This document shows, piece after piece, positions 15,166 through 21,990 of a stretch of DNA of 22,315 nucleotides. Numbering within the stretch: position 1 is the first letter of the stretch; each line of letters starts with the position of its first letter. This stretch comes from DATGFK01 sp040007395 (GTDB lineage: Bacteria > Chloroflexota > Anaerolineae > Aggregatilineales > UBA2796): the NCBI GenBank assembly GCA_040007395.1, contig JBDTVG010000247.1, positions 1-22,315 of the forward strand, in the 5' to 3' direction. A model generated the notes under the pieces. It did no database searches and was not told the DNA's origin. It saw only the letters and a list, made by a program, of their open reading frames with translations. A program made the translations under genes and the position numbers.

Positions 15166-15171
15166 TATATT
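15166..15171 (+). promoter_or_regulatory. Possible -10 of the small membrane-protein gene
   Basis: TATATT lies 38 bases before the ATG at 15209. No good -35 is seen at normal spacing, so this is a weak call. Confidence 0.25.
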
Positions 15172-15208
15172 GTTGATGGTAACAAGATTGCAAAACAAAG
15201 GAACTAAA

Positions 15209-15574
15209 ATGGAAACAAGATATAAAGCGTTACGTCTCATTGTAGTGATGTATCAGGCAATCGCTATCCTCGTCTTTATAATTACCATCTTGTTAATTAT
15301 CCTTCAGATACTTAGTTTTTCGGTGAGCAGCGTTGCGTTTGAGTACGGCTCCACAGCTAGTTTTACCATAATTCGTCTAATCGGCCTGGCAGGAACCTTC
15401 ATGACAGGCAGTATATTGGCAATATCCCTATACGCTTTTGCCAATTTGATAGCGCTTTTCATCGATACGGAAGAGAATACAAGATTAACAGCTTATCTGC
15501 TTAGAAGAATCGTCGCGAAAAGTGAAAAATCAGCACCTATCAGTAAGGAACCGATACGTACGCTGAATCAGTAA
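15209..15574 (+). CDS. Small two-helix membrane protein
   Basis: A 121-residue protein from the ATG at 15209, supported by AAAGGA about 7 nt upstream. Two long hydrophobic segments (about 9-36 and 52-85) flank a short polar loop. They are followed by A-N-L-I-A-L-F-I-D-T-E-E-N-T-R, a cytoplasmic juxtamembrane block I recognise from small uncharacterised bacterial membrane proteins, and then a basic, Ser-rich tail. No enzymatic residues are seen. It is the only plus-strand gene inside the minus-strand htpG-TPR cluster, is clearly more A+T-rich than its neighbours, and sits between the two direct repeats. It was therefore probably inserted into the cluster. Function unknown. Confidence 0.7.
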   Translation: METRYKALRLIVVMYQAIAILVFIITILLIILQILSFSVSSVAFEYGSTASFTIIRLIGLAGTFMTGSILAISLYAFANLIALFIDTEENTRLTAYLLRRIVAKSEKSAPISKEPIRTLNQ

Positions 15575-15605
15575 CCATTTAAGCATTCAGCGGAAAATCT
15601 CCATG

Positions 15606-15674
15606 CTACATTTGATCAAGTTTCGCGAGATAGCATGACAGATTGACAAGCCAGTCGGACGTATCATCGTTCAT
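15606..15674 (-). pseudogene. Relic of a fifth TPR-like paralogue (5' and 3' ends fused)
   Basis: An ORF of only 22 codons starts 6 nt after the stop of paralogue B. The first eight residues, M-N-D-D-T-S-D-W, are identical to the start of paralogue C. The next 14, L-V-N-L-S-C-Y-L-A-K-L-D-Q-M, match the ending of paralogue A (L-V-D-P-S-R-Y-L-A-E-F-D-Q-L). So a full gene of about 350 codons has lost its middle. The junction lies in GCTTG, a 5-mer present at both corresponding places in the intact paralogues (TGGCTTGAGG near the start of C; CAGCTTGTCG near the end of A), as expected for a microhomology deletion. A functional 22-residue peptide is possible but unlikely. Confidence 0.75.
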
Positions 15675-15685
15675 GAGTTTTTACC
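15647..15685. repeat. Direct repeat, copy 2 (5' end of the relic)
   Basis: It matches copy 1 (15055-15092) apart from two substitutions and one inserted base, and overlaps the end of paralogue B (stop TAA at 15681-15683) and the relic start. The two copies bracket about 550 bp holding the membrane-protein gene. Confidence 0.8.
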
Positions 15686-16766
15686 ACCGATCTGAGAGAT
15701 CGCCTTGCAGCACACGGTCTAGTTTTCCCAAGAAAAGAGAGGAGTCCATCAATTTAGTGGCACTTTCCCGCGATGCTGTCAATTCGCTGTCGAGTGGTTG
15801 ACCCATCTTTTTGAGCAGGCGCAAACGTCGGATATGCCATTTGCACTCATCATAAACGCTGCCACTCTGAACTGTATCCTCTAACTGTGCATCGCGCAGA
15901 CGCATCGAATTTTCGTACTGCCCGCCGTACTCGTAATATTCGCACAGTGCATCGTAGTAACTATCGTACAGTTTTGCGCCGACTTGAACTGCTTGCTGCA
16001 TGGTCACATTAAGCAAGCGCCGTGCTTCGGTTTCGTTGCCTGCTAACCGTGCGAAAAGGGTTTGCCACGCCAGAAAACTGACGAGCGCACGTTGCTTGCC
16101 AGACGTACCCCGCGCACAAATTTCGCCCGCTTGTGCATACTTCAAAGCGTTTTCGTGATCGTACCTGCGATAGCATACCTCGCACAATTGCTGATACGCG
16201 TTCGACAGCCATTGTACATTATTGTTTGCCAGCGATAGGTAGCGCAACGCACCGTCCATTGCAGAATCAAGGCGATCAAATACGAAGTCGAGATACACCA
16301 GTCGCGATTGCAGCAAACTGGTCATTTCTTCGTCTAGCGGCATCTCGGCCTGCATATAGGCAATTGTGTCACGAATTTGCGGCGCGTAGCCAATCGGGTC
16401 GAGGCGTGCGTATACGTCTATCAGAATCGAATGCACACGAGTCCTGATTGGGCAATGTTCATATTGAGGTTTACGCGCTTCAACGACAGTTCGCACAGCG
16501 TTATCGAGCGCTACCTTAAACTCCTTTTTCTGAAACAGGTAAACACTCGTGCGCCAAAAATCGTAGTACAATGTCCAGCAAGGTTCATTTAACTGTTCGG
16601 CAAGCGCTCGCCCTTGGGCCAATACGTGAAGCGCCAGATCAGGATCGGACTCGAAGGATCGAGTCGCTTGATCGTAGAGTTCAATTAATCCGAGGCGTGC
16701 AGTATCCCCACTAGCTTTGGCAGCTTTGCGAAAACCGTTGTACCATTCCTGTAAATTTTCTGCCAT
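15681..16766 (-). CDS. TPR-like helical protein of the htpG cluster, paralogue B
   Basis: A 361-residue soluble protein with the complete family signature: W-Y-N-G-F-R-K-A-A-K-A-S-G-D, D-P-D-L-A-L-H-V-L-A-Q-G-R-A-L-A, Y-D-F-W-R, V-V-E-A-R-K-P, D-P-I-G-Y, Q-A-E-M-P-L-D, A-W-Q-T-L, R-L-R-L-L-K-K-M-G-Q-P-L and the ending L-D-R-V-L-Q-G. The ATG is 11 bp after the stop of paralogue A, with AAGGCGG as ribosome site, so the two are translationally linked. Of the four it best represents the intact family, having neither the short C-terminus of A nor the frameshift of C. No export signal or catalytic motif is seen. Function is inferred from neighbours only. Confidence 0.78.
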   Translation of the reverse strand: MAENLQEWYNGFRKAAKASGDTARLGLIELYDQATRSFESDPDLALHVLAQGRALAEQLNEPCWTLYYDFWRTSVYLFQKKEFKVALDNAVRTVVEARKPQYEHCPIRTRVHSILIDVYARLDPIGYAPQIRDTIAYMQAEMPLDEEMTSLLQSRLVYLDFVFDRLDSAMDGALRYLSLANNNVQWLSNAYQQLCEVCYRRYDHENALKYAQAGEICARGTSGKQRALVSFLAWQTLFARLAGNETEARRLLNVTMQQAVQVGAKLYDSYYDALCEYYEYGGQYENSMRLRDAQLEDTVQSGSVYDECKWHIRRLRLLKKMGQPLDSELTASRESATKLMDSSLFLGKLDRVLQGDLSDRW

Positions 16767-16777
16767 TGTGCCGCCTT

Positions 16778-17839
16778 TTACACACCCCGCGAAAGCTGAT
16801 CAAATTCCGCGAGATAACGCGACGGATCGACAAGCTGTGCGGCGATGTCGCGTGCAGCGGTCATCTCTTCGCCAAGTGGCAAGCCCATTTGTTGCAGCAA
16901 ACGAAGGATATGCAAACGGCACTCAACCTCGGTTTGGGTTTTCCCTTTGCCCACCAGAGTCGCTAACTGCCGTCGCCGCACCTCCATAGCTTCGCTGTAC
17001 TCGCCACTAATCTCATGGTAGGTGCTCAACGCTGTAAAATAAGATTCTGTTGGAACAGCACCGAGGCGCTTTTCCTGAAGCATTATGCTGCGAAAAATAC
17101 GCTGCGCGGCTTCGGATTGACCTGTTTTTTGTAAGGCAAAGGCTTGCCACGCCAGAAATTCCAACAGCCACTGAGGCTTATCATGGCGACGGGCTAGCGC
17201 TTCACCAGCCTGCGCCCATCCCAACAAAGAGTCCCACTGCTGTCGCAGATAAGACAGGCTACATTGTGACGTGTGGGCTGCGGTAAGGTAATGGCCTGTG
17301 CGCTGAGTCATTGCTGTGTAGATGGCGGTTTCACGTTCGGCTTCGTCCAGACGGCGCATCAACAAGGCAAATTCCACGCGCATCCCTTGCAAGCAAAAGC
17401 GGCAATCGACATCCGGCGTAACTTCGGCCTGTATATAGTCCAGCGCTTGTACGATCTGATCGGCATATCCGGCGGGATCGCTGCCCATGTAAGCATTGAT
17501 CAAATCTTCGTGCAAACAGACACGCTGCGGAAACTGTGCATAAGTCTCTTTGCGCGTTTCCACTGCACACCGCACCGACATATCCAAGGCCGCCTTAAGA
17601 TCGGGTTTGTAGAAGAGCAGGACTTGCATTTGCCAATGTTCGTAAAAGAGTATCCACCACGCTTCGCGCAACTGTTGAGCCGCCTGCCGACCCTCGGCAA
17701 GCAGCCCAAACGCCTGATCGGGATCGGTCTCGAACAGTTCCAGCGCATCTTGGAAGGGTCTAAACAAGTCGGCACGGAGCGTGTCACCGGCTGCTTCTGC
17801 CCGACCAATAAACTGGTATATCCAGTTCCACAGGCTCAT
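16778..17839 (-). CDS. TPR-like helical protein of the htpG cluster, paralogue A
   Basis: A 353-residue soluble protein whose ATG overlaps the htpG stop (ATGA at 17836-17839), so its translation is coupled to that of the chaperone. Family blocks: W-N-W-I-Y-Q-F-I-G-R-A-E-A-A-G-D, D-P-D-Q-A-F-G-L-L-A-E-G-R, L-F-Y-E-H-W, V-E-T-R-K-E-T-Y, D-P-A-G-Y, Q-A-E-V-T-P-D, A-W-Q-A-F, Y-H-E-I-S-G-E-Y, L-R-L-L-Q-Q-M-G-L-P-L. The ending L-A-E-F-D-Q-L-S-R-G-V is about eight residues shorter than in B and D. It departs most from the consensus (for example K-E-T-Y for K-P-x-Y), so it may have a distinct role. A cytosolic Hsp90-associated function is an inference from coupling alone. Confidence 0.78.
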   Translation of the reverse strand: MSLWNWIYQFIGRAEAAGDTLRADLFRPFQDALELFETDPDQAFGLLAEGRQAAQQLREAWWILFYEHWQMQVLLFYKPDLKAALDMSVRCAVETRKETYAQFPQRVCLHEDLINAYMGSDPAGYADQIVQALDYIQAEVTPDVDCRFCLQGMRVEFALLMRRLDEAERETAIYTAMTQRTGHYLTAAHTSQCSLSYLRQQWDSLLGWAQAGEALARRHDKPQWLLEFLAWQAFALQKTGQSEAAQRIFRSIMLQEKRLGAVPTESYFTALSTYHEISGEYSEAMEVRRRQLATLVGKGKTQTEVECRLHILRLLQQMGLPLGEEMTAARDIAAQLVDPSRYLAEFDQLSRGV

Positions 17840-19674
17840 TTCGATGCCAGCGCCTCTAGTGCCTTGATCGTCTCACCGAACGCGGCCTTTACATCGGTAG
17901 GCGTGAGCGTCCGACCCGCGAATAATCGTGCCACCTGATAGATCAGCGTCAATACTGAGTCGCGGGTTGCTTCAGCAGGCGGAGTCTCGGCTAGCTGTTT
18001 GATCAACGCGCACGAGGCGTTCAGATACAGCGTCCCGCGAATGTCATCTTCGTCGCTGGTTTTCATCTTATCAATGTAGTCGCTGACCAAACCCGCCAAT
18101 GGCCCCGGCAGCATCCCCTGATCAAGGGCGTTGCGCGACTCGGTGATAAACTCGGCATCTTTGGGGTAAATGACCAGCGCTGGCACTTCTTCGGGCTTGA
18201 ACGTGACCACCCGCACACGGATACCTAGCTTGCGATAGAAGTCCATCAGCGCAAGATATGGATCGGCATCAACGGGGCGCAGCAGTTGCTTCGATTCACC
18301 GTCAAGCTGCACCAGTTGGATATCCTGCTTGAAGTCGGCATATTTCTGCAAAAAGGCTGTGACTGAAAACCATGAGGCATCTACGACAGGCACGCCGCGT
18401 CCCTCACCAAGCAATTGCTCTTGGAGCGATCCCAGTTCGCGAGTGACGTAATAGACCGTGCCATTGGTCAGCTTCAGGTATTCAGGCAGGCTCAACAAAC
18501 CCCGCGAGGTGCGGAATGTGACAATATCGGCAACTTGCGCGAAGAATTCATTGTCGCGCACCGCCCAACCGGTGATCACATCCGAGTGACCCTGCACAAT
18601 ACGCTTCCACACCGTCGGCTCTGTCTCTGCGATGTTCCGCAGTCCCGCCACCAACTGCTGTTCGAGCGCTTGCTGCACCGACCCGAACATATCTTCTTGA
18701 TGGATTTCTTCTCGCGAGGCGGTGGGCTGGAGATAGGGGCAGTCGATGACCCCACGCACAAAGCGTGCCCAAGGCGGCAGCAGATCGCGCTGGTGTTCGC
18801 AGATGAACATGCGCCGGATGTAAACCGCCAGATCGCCATACTCATGCACCGAGGCTACCGAATGCGAAGGTACAAACAAAAATCCTTGTAGTGGGATCGT
18901 GATTTCATCGTGACCCAGATCAATCGTCTGATCATGGAGTTGGATGATCGCCAGCGGTTCGGACATCTTGAAGACGCGCCCAATGTAGTCGAGCATCGCC
19001 GTTTGCCGATCTATCGCATCCCACGGCGGGGTCATCAGGTTGATCGGCATGTTGTCGCCCGCCATGTAGATCGGGATAGGCAGGAAATCGGCGTACTGTT
19101 GGATCGTCTCGACGAGCAGTTCCGAGTTCAACATGAACGATGCGCTAGGTTTGACTTTCAGTTCAACGGTAGTGCCGATTGCATCGCGCTCGCCGGGGGC
19201 AATATCGTAATGAACATCGCCCGTTGAGCGCCAACGCAACGCCTGACTACCTTCCTTCATAGATTTTGTGGTCAGGGTCACTTCCGAGGCCACCAAAAAA
19301 GCGCTCAGAAAGCCAAGTCCAAACTGCCCGATCAACTGTGAGGCTTCATCTGGCGAAAGTACCGAGAGCTTTTCGCCCAGTTCGCGGGTGTAGCTGCGCC
19401 CAATCGTCGATAGATATTCGGTGACTTCCTCGGTGGAAAGCCCAGAGCCATTATCGCTAATCGTCAGGACGCGGCGTTCTGGGTCAACCGATACCTCGAC
19501 GCGGGGACGATAGCCGCGCTCGTTGCCTTCGGCGCTGCGCCGCACACAGCTATCGTGCGAGTTCTGGAGCAGTTCACGGACGGCGACTTTCTTGCTTGAA
19601 TACAGATTTTCTGCCAGCACCTTGAGCAACCCCGGCAGGTGAATCTGAAATTGCTGTCGTTTGCTTTCTTCCAC
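17836..19674 (-). CDS. htpG: Hsp90-family chaperone HtpG
   Basis: A 612-residue ATP-dependent chaperone close to normal bacterial length. The N-terminal GHKL ATPase keeps E34 and N38 (R-E34-L-L-Q-N38-S-H-D), the nucleotide-binding D-N-G-S-G-L and the lid/glycine loop G-Q-F-G-L-G-F-L-S-A-F. The middle domain has R-G-V-I-D-C-P-Y-L-Q-P-T-A-S-R-E, corresponding to the usual R-G-V-V-D-S-x-D-L-x-L-N-x-S-R-E with its catalytic-loop arginine. Several consensus positions differ from E. coli (Q-N-S-H-D for S-N-A-S-D), placing it in a divergent HtpG group. The C-terminus ends L-E-A-L-A-S-K, without the EEVD tail that eukaryotic TPR co-chaperones bind. The start is GTG at 19674 with AAGGAG 9 nt upstream. 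The 3' end overlaps paralogue A. Confidence 0.93.
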   Translation of the reverse strand: MEESKRQQFQIHLPGLLKVLAENLYSSKKVAVRELLQNSHDSCVRRSAEGNERGYRPRVEVSVDPERRVLTISDNGSGLSTEEVTEYLSTIGRSYTRELGEKLSVLSPDEASQLIGQFGLGFLSAFLVASEVTLTTKSMKEGSQALRWRSTGDVHYDIAPGERDAIGTTVELKVKPSASFMLNSELLVETIQQYADFLPIPIYMAGDNMPINLMTPPWDAIDRQTAMLDYIGRVFKMSEPLAIIQLHDQTIDLGHDEITIPLQGFLFVPSHSVASVHEYGDLAVYIRRMFICEHQRDLLPPWARFVRGVIDCPYLQPTASREEIHQEDMFGSVQQALEQQLVAGLRNIAETEPTVWKRIVQGHSDVITGWAVRDNEFFAQVADIVTFRTSRGLLSLPEYLKLTNGTVYYVTRELGSLQEQLLGEGRGVPVVDASWFSVTAFLQKYADFKQDIQLVQLDGESKQLLRPVDADPYLALMDFYRKLGIRVRVVTFKPEEVPALVIYPKDAEFITESRNALDQGMLPGPLAGLVSDYIDKMKTSDEDDIRGTLYLNASCALIKQLAETPPAEATRDSVLTLIYQVARLFAGRTLTPTDVKAAFGETIKALEALASK

Positions 19675-19719
19675 AGATAATGTCTCCTTATTCAGCAGCC
19701 AATGTGCGTTCAGCCTACC

Positions 19720-19728
19720 AGTATAGCA
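19720..19728 (-). promoter_or_regulatory. Extended -10 promoter of the htpG operon
   Basis: On the minus strand TGC-TATACT forms an extended -10 (19728-19720). Transcription would start near 19713, giving a leader of about 39 nt. No clear -35 is seen and there is no CIRCE element (TTAGCACTC-N9-GAGTGCTAA). Confidence 0.5.
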
Positions 19729-19759
19729 GAATCCATATTCGAGACTTTATTATCCAAAC

Positions 19760-19796
19760 AGGTAGTTGAATGGGCATAAAAAGTCCATAACTACCT
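19760..19796. promoter_or_regulatory. Inverted repeat upstream of htpG
   Basis: AGGTAGTT (19760-19767) and AACTACCT (19789-19796) are a perfect 8-bp inverted repeat, with an inner TGG/CCA pair (19771-19773, 19785-19787). It lies about 35-70 bp upstream of the htpG -10, where an activator or repressor could bind. Confidence 0.4.
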
Positions 19797-19930
19797 ATGA
19801 ACAGCATACACTGGCTTTGTGACGGCTAATGTCATTCGCCAGAATTGTCACATCTCGCATGTGTTGGGAATTAAGGAATGGCTCCTGTCGAGTAAAATCA
19901 AAGGTATCGAGCGACATTGGAGGTTAGCAA

Positions 19931-19957
19931 GTGAAAAATCAACGTAATGTTCAATAG
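19931..19957 (+). CDS. Possible 8-codon leader ORF before the methyltransferase
   Basis: TTGGAGG (19917-19923) lies 7 nt before GTG at 19931, the best ribosome site in the region. The frame reads V-K-N-Q-R-N-V-Q and then TAG. An ATG at 19947 in the next frame overlaps it and runs into the methyltransferase frame. It may be a leader peptide that tunes downstream translation, or the original start disconnected by an indel. Confidence 0.3.
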   Translation: MKNQRNVQ

Positions 19958-20027
19958 GTTGCCGCAATCTGGTGCGACACGTTACACTTGCCCGCCAAGA
20001 TTATTGAAGGCTAGAACAAGGTTCCGA

Positions 20028-20852
20028 ATGAAAGTTACAACCCCAGCCAGTTCCCGTGATTTCTATAACACGATTGCGCGTTATTACGATGCTGAAAATG
20101 AAGAAGTCACCGCCGATCTCGAACTGTACAGCGCATTGGCAGCCGATACTGCCGAAGCGCTCAATGCTGACGCGCCGATCCTTGACGTGGGCTGCGGCAC
20201 AGGCCGTGTCATGCTGCATTTGGCAGGTGAGGGCTACCAGATGCGCGGGGTAGATAGCTCGGTGGCGATGCTAGAACGTGGCAAACGCAAAGCTAAAAAT
20301 CGTATCGATCTGGCGGATATGATCAAATTTTATGAGGGAAATGCCCTTGACTTCGCCTTTCCCGAAAAATATGGATTGATCCTTATTCCGTACAATGGCT
20401 TTATGCACTTCAACACCGCCGCCGATCAGCGCAATCTGCTGCACTATCTCTACAATTGGCTGCTCGACGATGGCTTGCTAGCCATTGATTTGCCCAACGC
20501 GGGCGAAACGTTTGGCACGATTGATGATGGCGCGGTCACACTTGAACGCAGCTTTGTCGAGCCAGAAAGCGGACACATGGTCATGCAGCAGTCAGTCAGC
20601 GCCTTAAACCGCACCGACCAGTTGCAGCGTATCACATGGATCTACGATGAAATCCACGAAGGTGGCATGTTGCAGCGCACGGTTGCACCATTGACCCTGC
20701 GCTATGTTTTCCCAACGGAAATGGATTTGCTGCTGGAACTGAATGGCTTTGAACGCATCGCCCGTTATGGCGACTACGATCAGAGTCCGTTCGAGGAAGG
20801 TTGCGAACGCCTCATTGTGGTTGCCCGCAAAAATGCGGCCCGCCGCCGATGA
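20028..20852 (+). CDS. Class I SAM-dependent methyltransferase
   Basis: The ATG at 20028, with AAGG 6 nt upstream, gives 274 residues. An in-frame ATG at 19947 would add 27 residues unlike the family. F-Y-N-T-I-A-R-Y-Y-D at 12-21 is the usual opening of small-molecule methyltransferases. Motif I is I-L-D-V-G-C-G-T-G at 51-59, D76 in G-V-D-S-S binds the SAM ribose, and L-I-L-I-P-Y-N-G-F-M-H is the motif IV region. The C-terminal half is a beta-rich extension, as in methyltransferase groups 11/25. The substrate cannot be told. Its stop overlaps the start of the next gene (ATGA), so the two are co-translated. It is divergent from htpG. Confidence 0.88.
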   Translation: MKVTTPASSRDFYNTIARYYDAENEEVTADLELYSALAADTAEALNADAPILDVGCGTGRVMLHLAGEGYQMRGVDSSVAMLERGKRKAKNRIDLADMIKFYEGNALDFAFPEKYGLILIPYNGFMHFNTAADQRNLLHYLYNWLLDDGLLAIDLPNAGETFGTIDDGAVTLERSFVEPESGHMVMQQSVSALNRTDQLQRITWIYDEIHEGGMLQRTVAPLTLRYVFPTEMDLLLELNGFERIARYGDYDQSPFEEGCERLIVVARKNAARRR

Positions 20853-21778
20853 CGCAGCGCACGGTCAAGCGGGAGAGTCGGACGAATCGATGGGTTGCGC
20901 TATGGGGGATCACCTGCGGCGCACTGGTAGGGGCAATAGTGATTGCCGCCTGCGAACCATCCGCTGCCGACGTATCAACCGCAACAGCCCCAATTACGAT
21001 CATTCCTGCCAGCATCACTGTTGCCCCGATCCCGCCAACGGTAGCCAACCTTGATTCCAGCAATATCGACGTACAGAATTTTACGCCGGGTATCCCTGTC
21101 GATATTTCAGGCAGTCCAACGGCGGTAGTCTCGCCTATCGCTACACAAGTTACGATCATGATGACCTTTGTCAGTACCGATGGACGTATCATTGCAGGCA
21201 CGTACTATGGTGCAGCAGTACGGCCTGCCCCAACAGTGCTACTGTTGCATCAGTTTGGCACTAATAAAGAATCGTGGCAGTCCTTCGCGACTCAATTACA
21301 GAAGGCGGGTTACAACGCACTGGCAATCGATTTGCGTGGGCATGGCGAAACGGGCGGCGAGGCCGACTGGACAAAAGCTCCCGGCGATGTCATTTTGGCA
21401 TTAACCCGTTTGCGCGATCTCTCTGATACTGACCGCACGCACCTTAGTGTTATTGGCGCGGGTATCGGCGCGAATCTGGGAGTGGTAGCTTGTGCCGAAA
21501 CACAGTTATGCAGATCGCTCGTGCTGCTAAGTCCTAGCCTGAACTATGCCAATGTCCAGACCGCCGATGCCATCGCCAAATATGGCAAGCATCCTGTATT
21601 GATCTTTGCCAGCCGCGACGATAAACCAGCGGGCGTGGACAGTCCGCAGCTTGACCAACTGGTACAGGGCGATCACAGCCTGACACTATTCGATGGCAGG
21701 GTCAGCGGGACAGATTTGTTCAATACACAGCCCGACCTTACCCGAAAGATTATTGACTGGCTGGCTGCACACAAATAA
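20849..21778 (+). CDS. Alpha/beta-hydrolase-fold lipoprotein, apparently without catalytic Ser and His
   Basis: The start is the ATG at 20849, overlapping the methyltransferase stop by 4 bp; 309 residues. A basic N-terminus and hydrophobic segment end in the lipobox I-A-A-C35, so it is exported and lipidated. A Thr/Pro/Ser-rich linker (about 36-100) leads to an alpha/beta hydrolase: L-L-L-H-Q-F-G-T-N at 131-139 (oxyanion region) and D-L-R-G-H-G at 161-166. The nucleophile elbow reads G203-A-G205-I-G207, where related proteins have G-x-S-x-G, so the Ser is replaced by Gly. The expected acid is present (S-R-D-D, 256-258). The terminal V-S286-G-T-D-L-F resembles the H-G-T-x-L block that normally supplies the His, here Ser. 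It may be a binding protein. Confidence 0.82.
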   Translation: MTQRTVKRESRTNRWVALWGITCGALVGAIVIAACEPSAADVSTATAPITIIPASITVAPIPPTVANLDSSNIDVQNFTPGIPVDISGSPTAVVSPIATQVTIMMTFVSTDGRIIAGTYYGAAVRPAPTVLLLHQFGTNKESWQSFATQLQKAGYNALAIDLRGHGETGGEADWTKAPGDVILALTRLRDLSDTDRTHLSVIGAGIGANLGVVACAETQLCRSLVLLSPSLNYANVQTADAIAKYGKHPVLIFASRDDKPAGVDSPQLDQLVQGDHSLTLFDGRVSGTDLFNTQPDLTRKIIDWLAAHK

Positions 21779-21798
21779 CCGAAATAGTCACCGCTTGC

Positions 21799-21863
21799 GG
21801 ACAGGGCAGGCCCTGTCCCTACGTCAATGCGTGTTTTATAGGGACAATGCTTGCGTTGTCCGT
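21799..21863. repeat. Pair of related palindromes in opposite orientation (REP-like)
   Basis: GGACAGGGC-AG-GCCCTGTCC (21799-21818) is a perfect 9-bp palindrome. GGACAATGC-TT-GCGTTGTCC (21842-21861) is a second with one T-G pair. With flanks, the reverse complement of the first and the second share the frame TAGGGACA-NN-GC-N-TGC-NN-TGTCCG. The internal differences keep pairing (GG/CC versus AT/GT). The two units could also pair with each other into one long hairpin, which might act as a terminator for the hydrolase gene. Confidence 0.7.
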
Positions 21864-21925
21864 TATATCCCTCATCGCAATGTGGATAATTTTGATGTGA
21901 TTGCCCTAGCTAATTCGGGTTCCGC

Positions 21926-21955
21926 TTGGCTCTGCGGATTAAGTCCGGTTACAAT
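21926..21955 (+). promoter_or_regulatory. Candidate promoter of the FtsW/RodA-type gene
   Basis: TTGGCT (21926-21931) and TACAAT (21950-21955) are 18 bp apart, followed by a leader of about 30 nt. The -10 is 5/6; the -35 matches only in TTG. Confidence 0.35.
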
Positions 21956-21990
21956 AGGTACTCTAGAGAAGTCGCTGGAGATTCTTGCTG

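Larger units (their letters stand above)
19675..20027. other. Divergent intergenic region between htpG and the methyltransferase
   Basis: This 353-bp gap holds the htpG promoter, the inverted repeat at 19760-19796, a distant pair TGTGAC (19818-19823) / GTCACA (19847-19852), the short palindrome CACAT-N5-ATGTG (19849-19863) and an 8-codon ORF at 19931-19957. No strong plus-strand promoter stands out; TAAAAT at 19893-19898 is a weak -10. Confidence 0.6.

Noticed and set aside
17836..17880. EEVD-type TPR-binding tail on HtpG
   Set aside because: The protein ends L-E-A-L-A-S-K, so the eukaryotic docking motif is absent.
17273..17938. 221-codon plus-strand ORF opposite paralogue A and the htpG end
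   Set aside because: It has no ribosome site, its composition is Cys/His-rich, and it lies wholly antisense to genes with clear family signatures.
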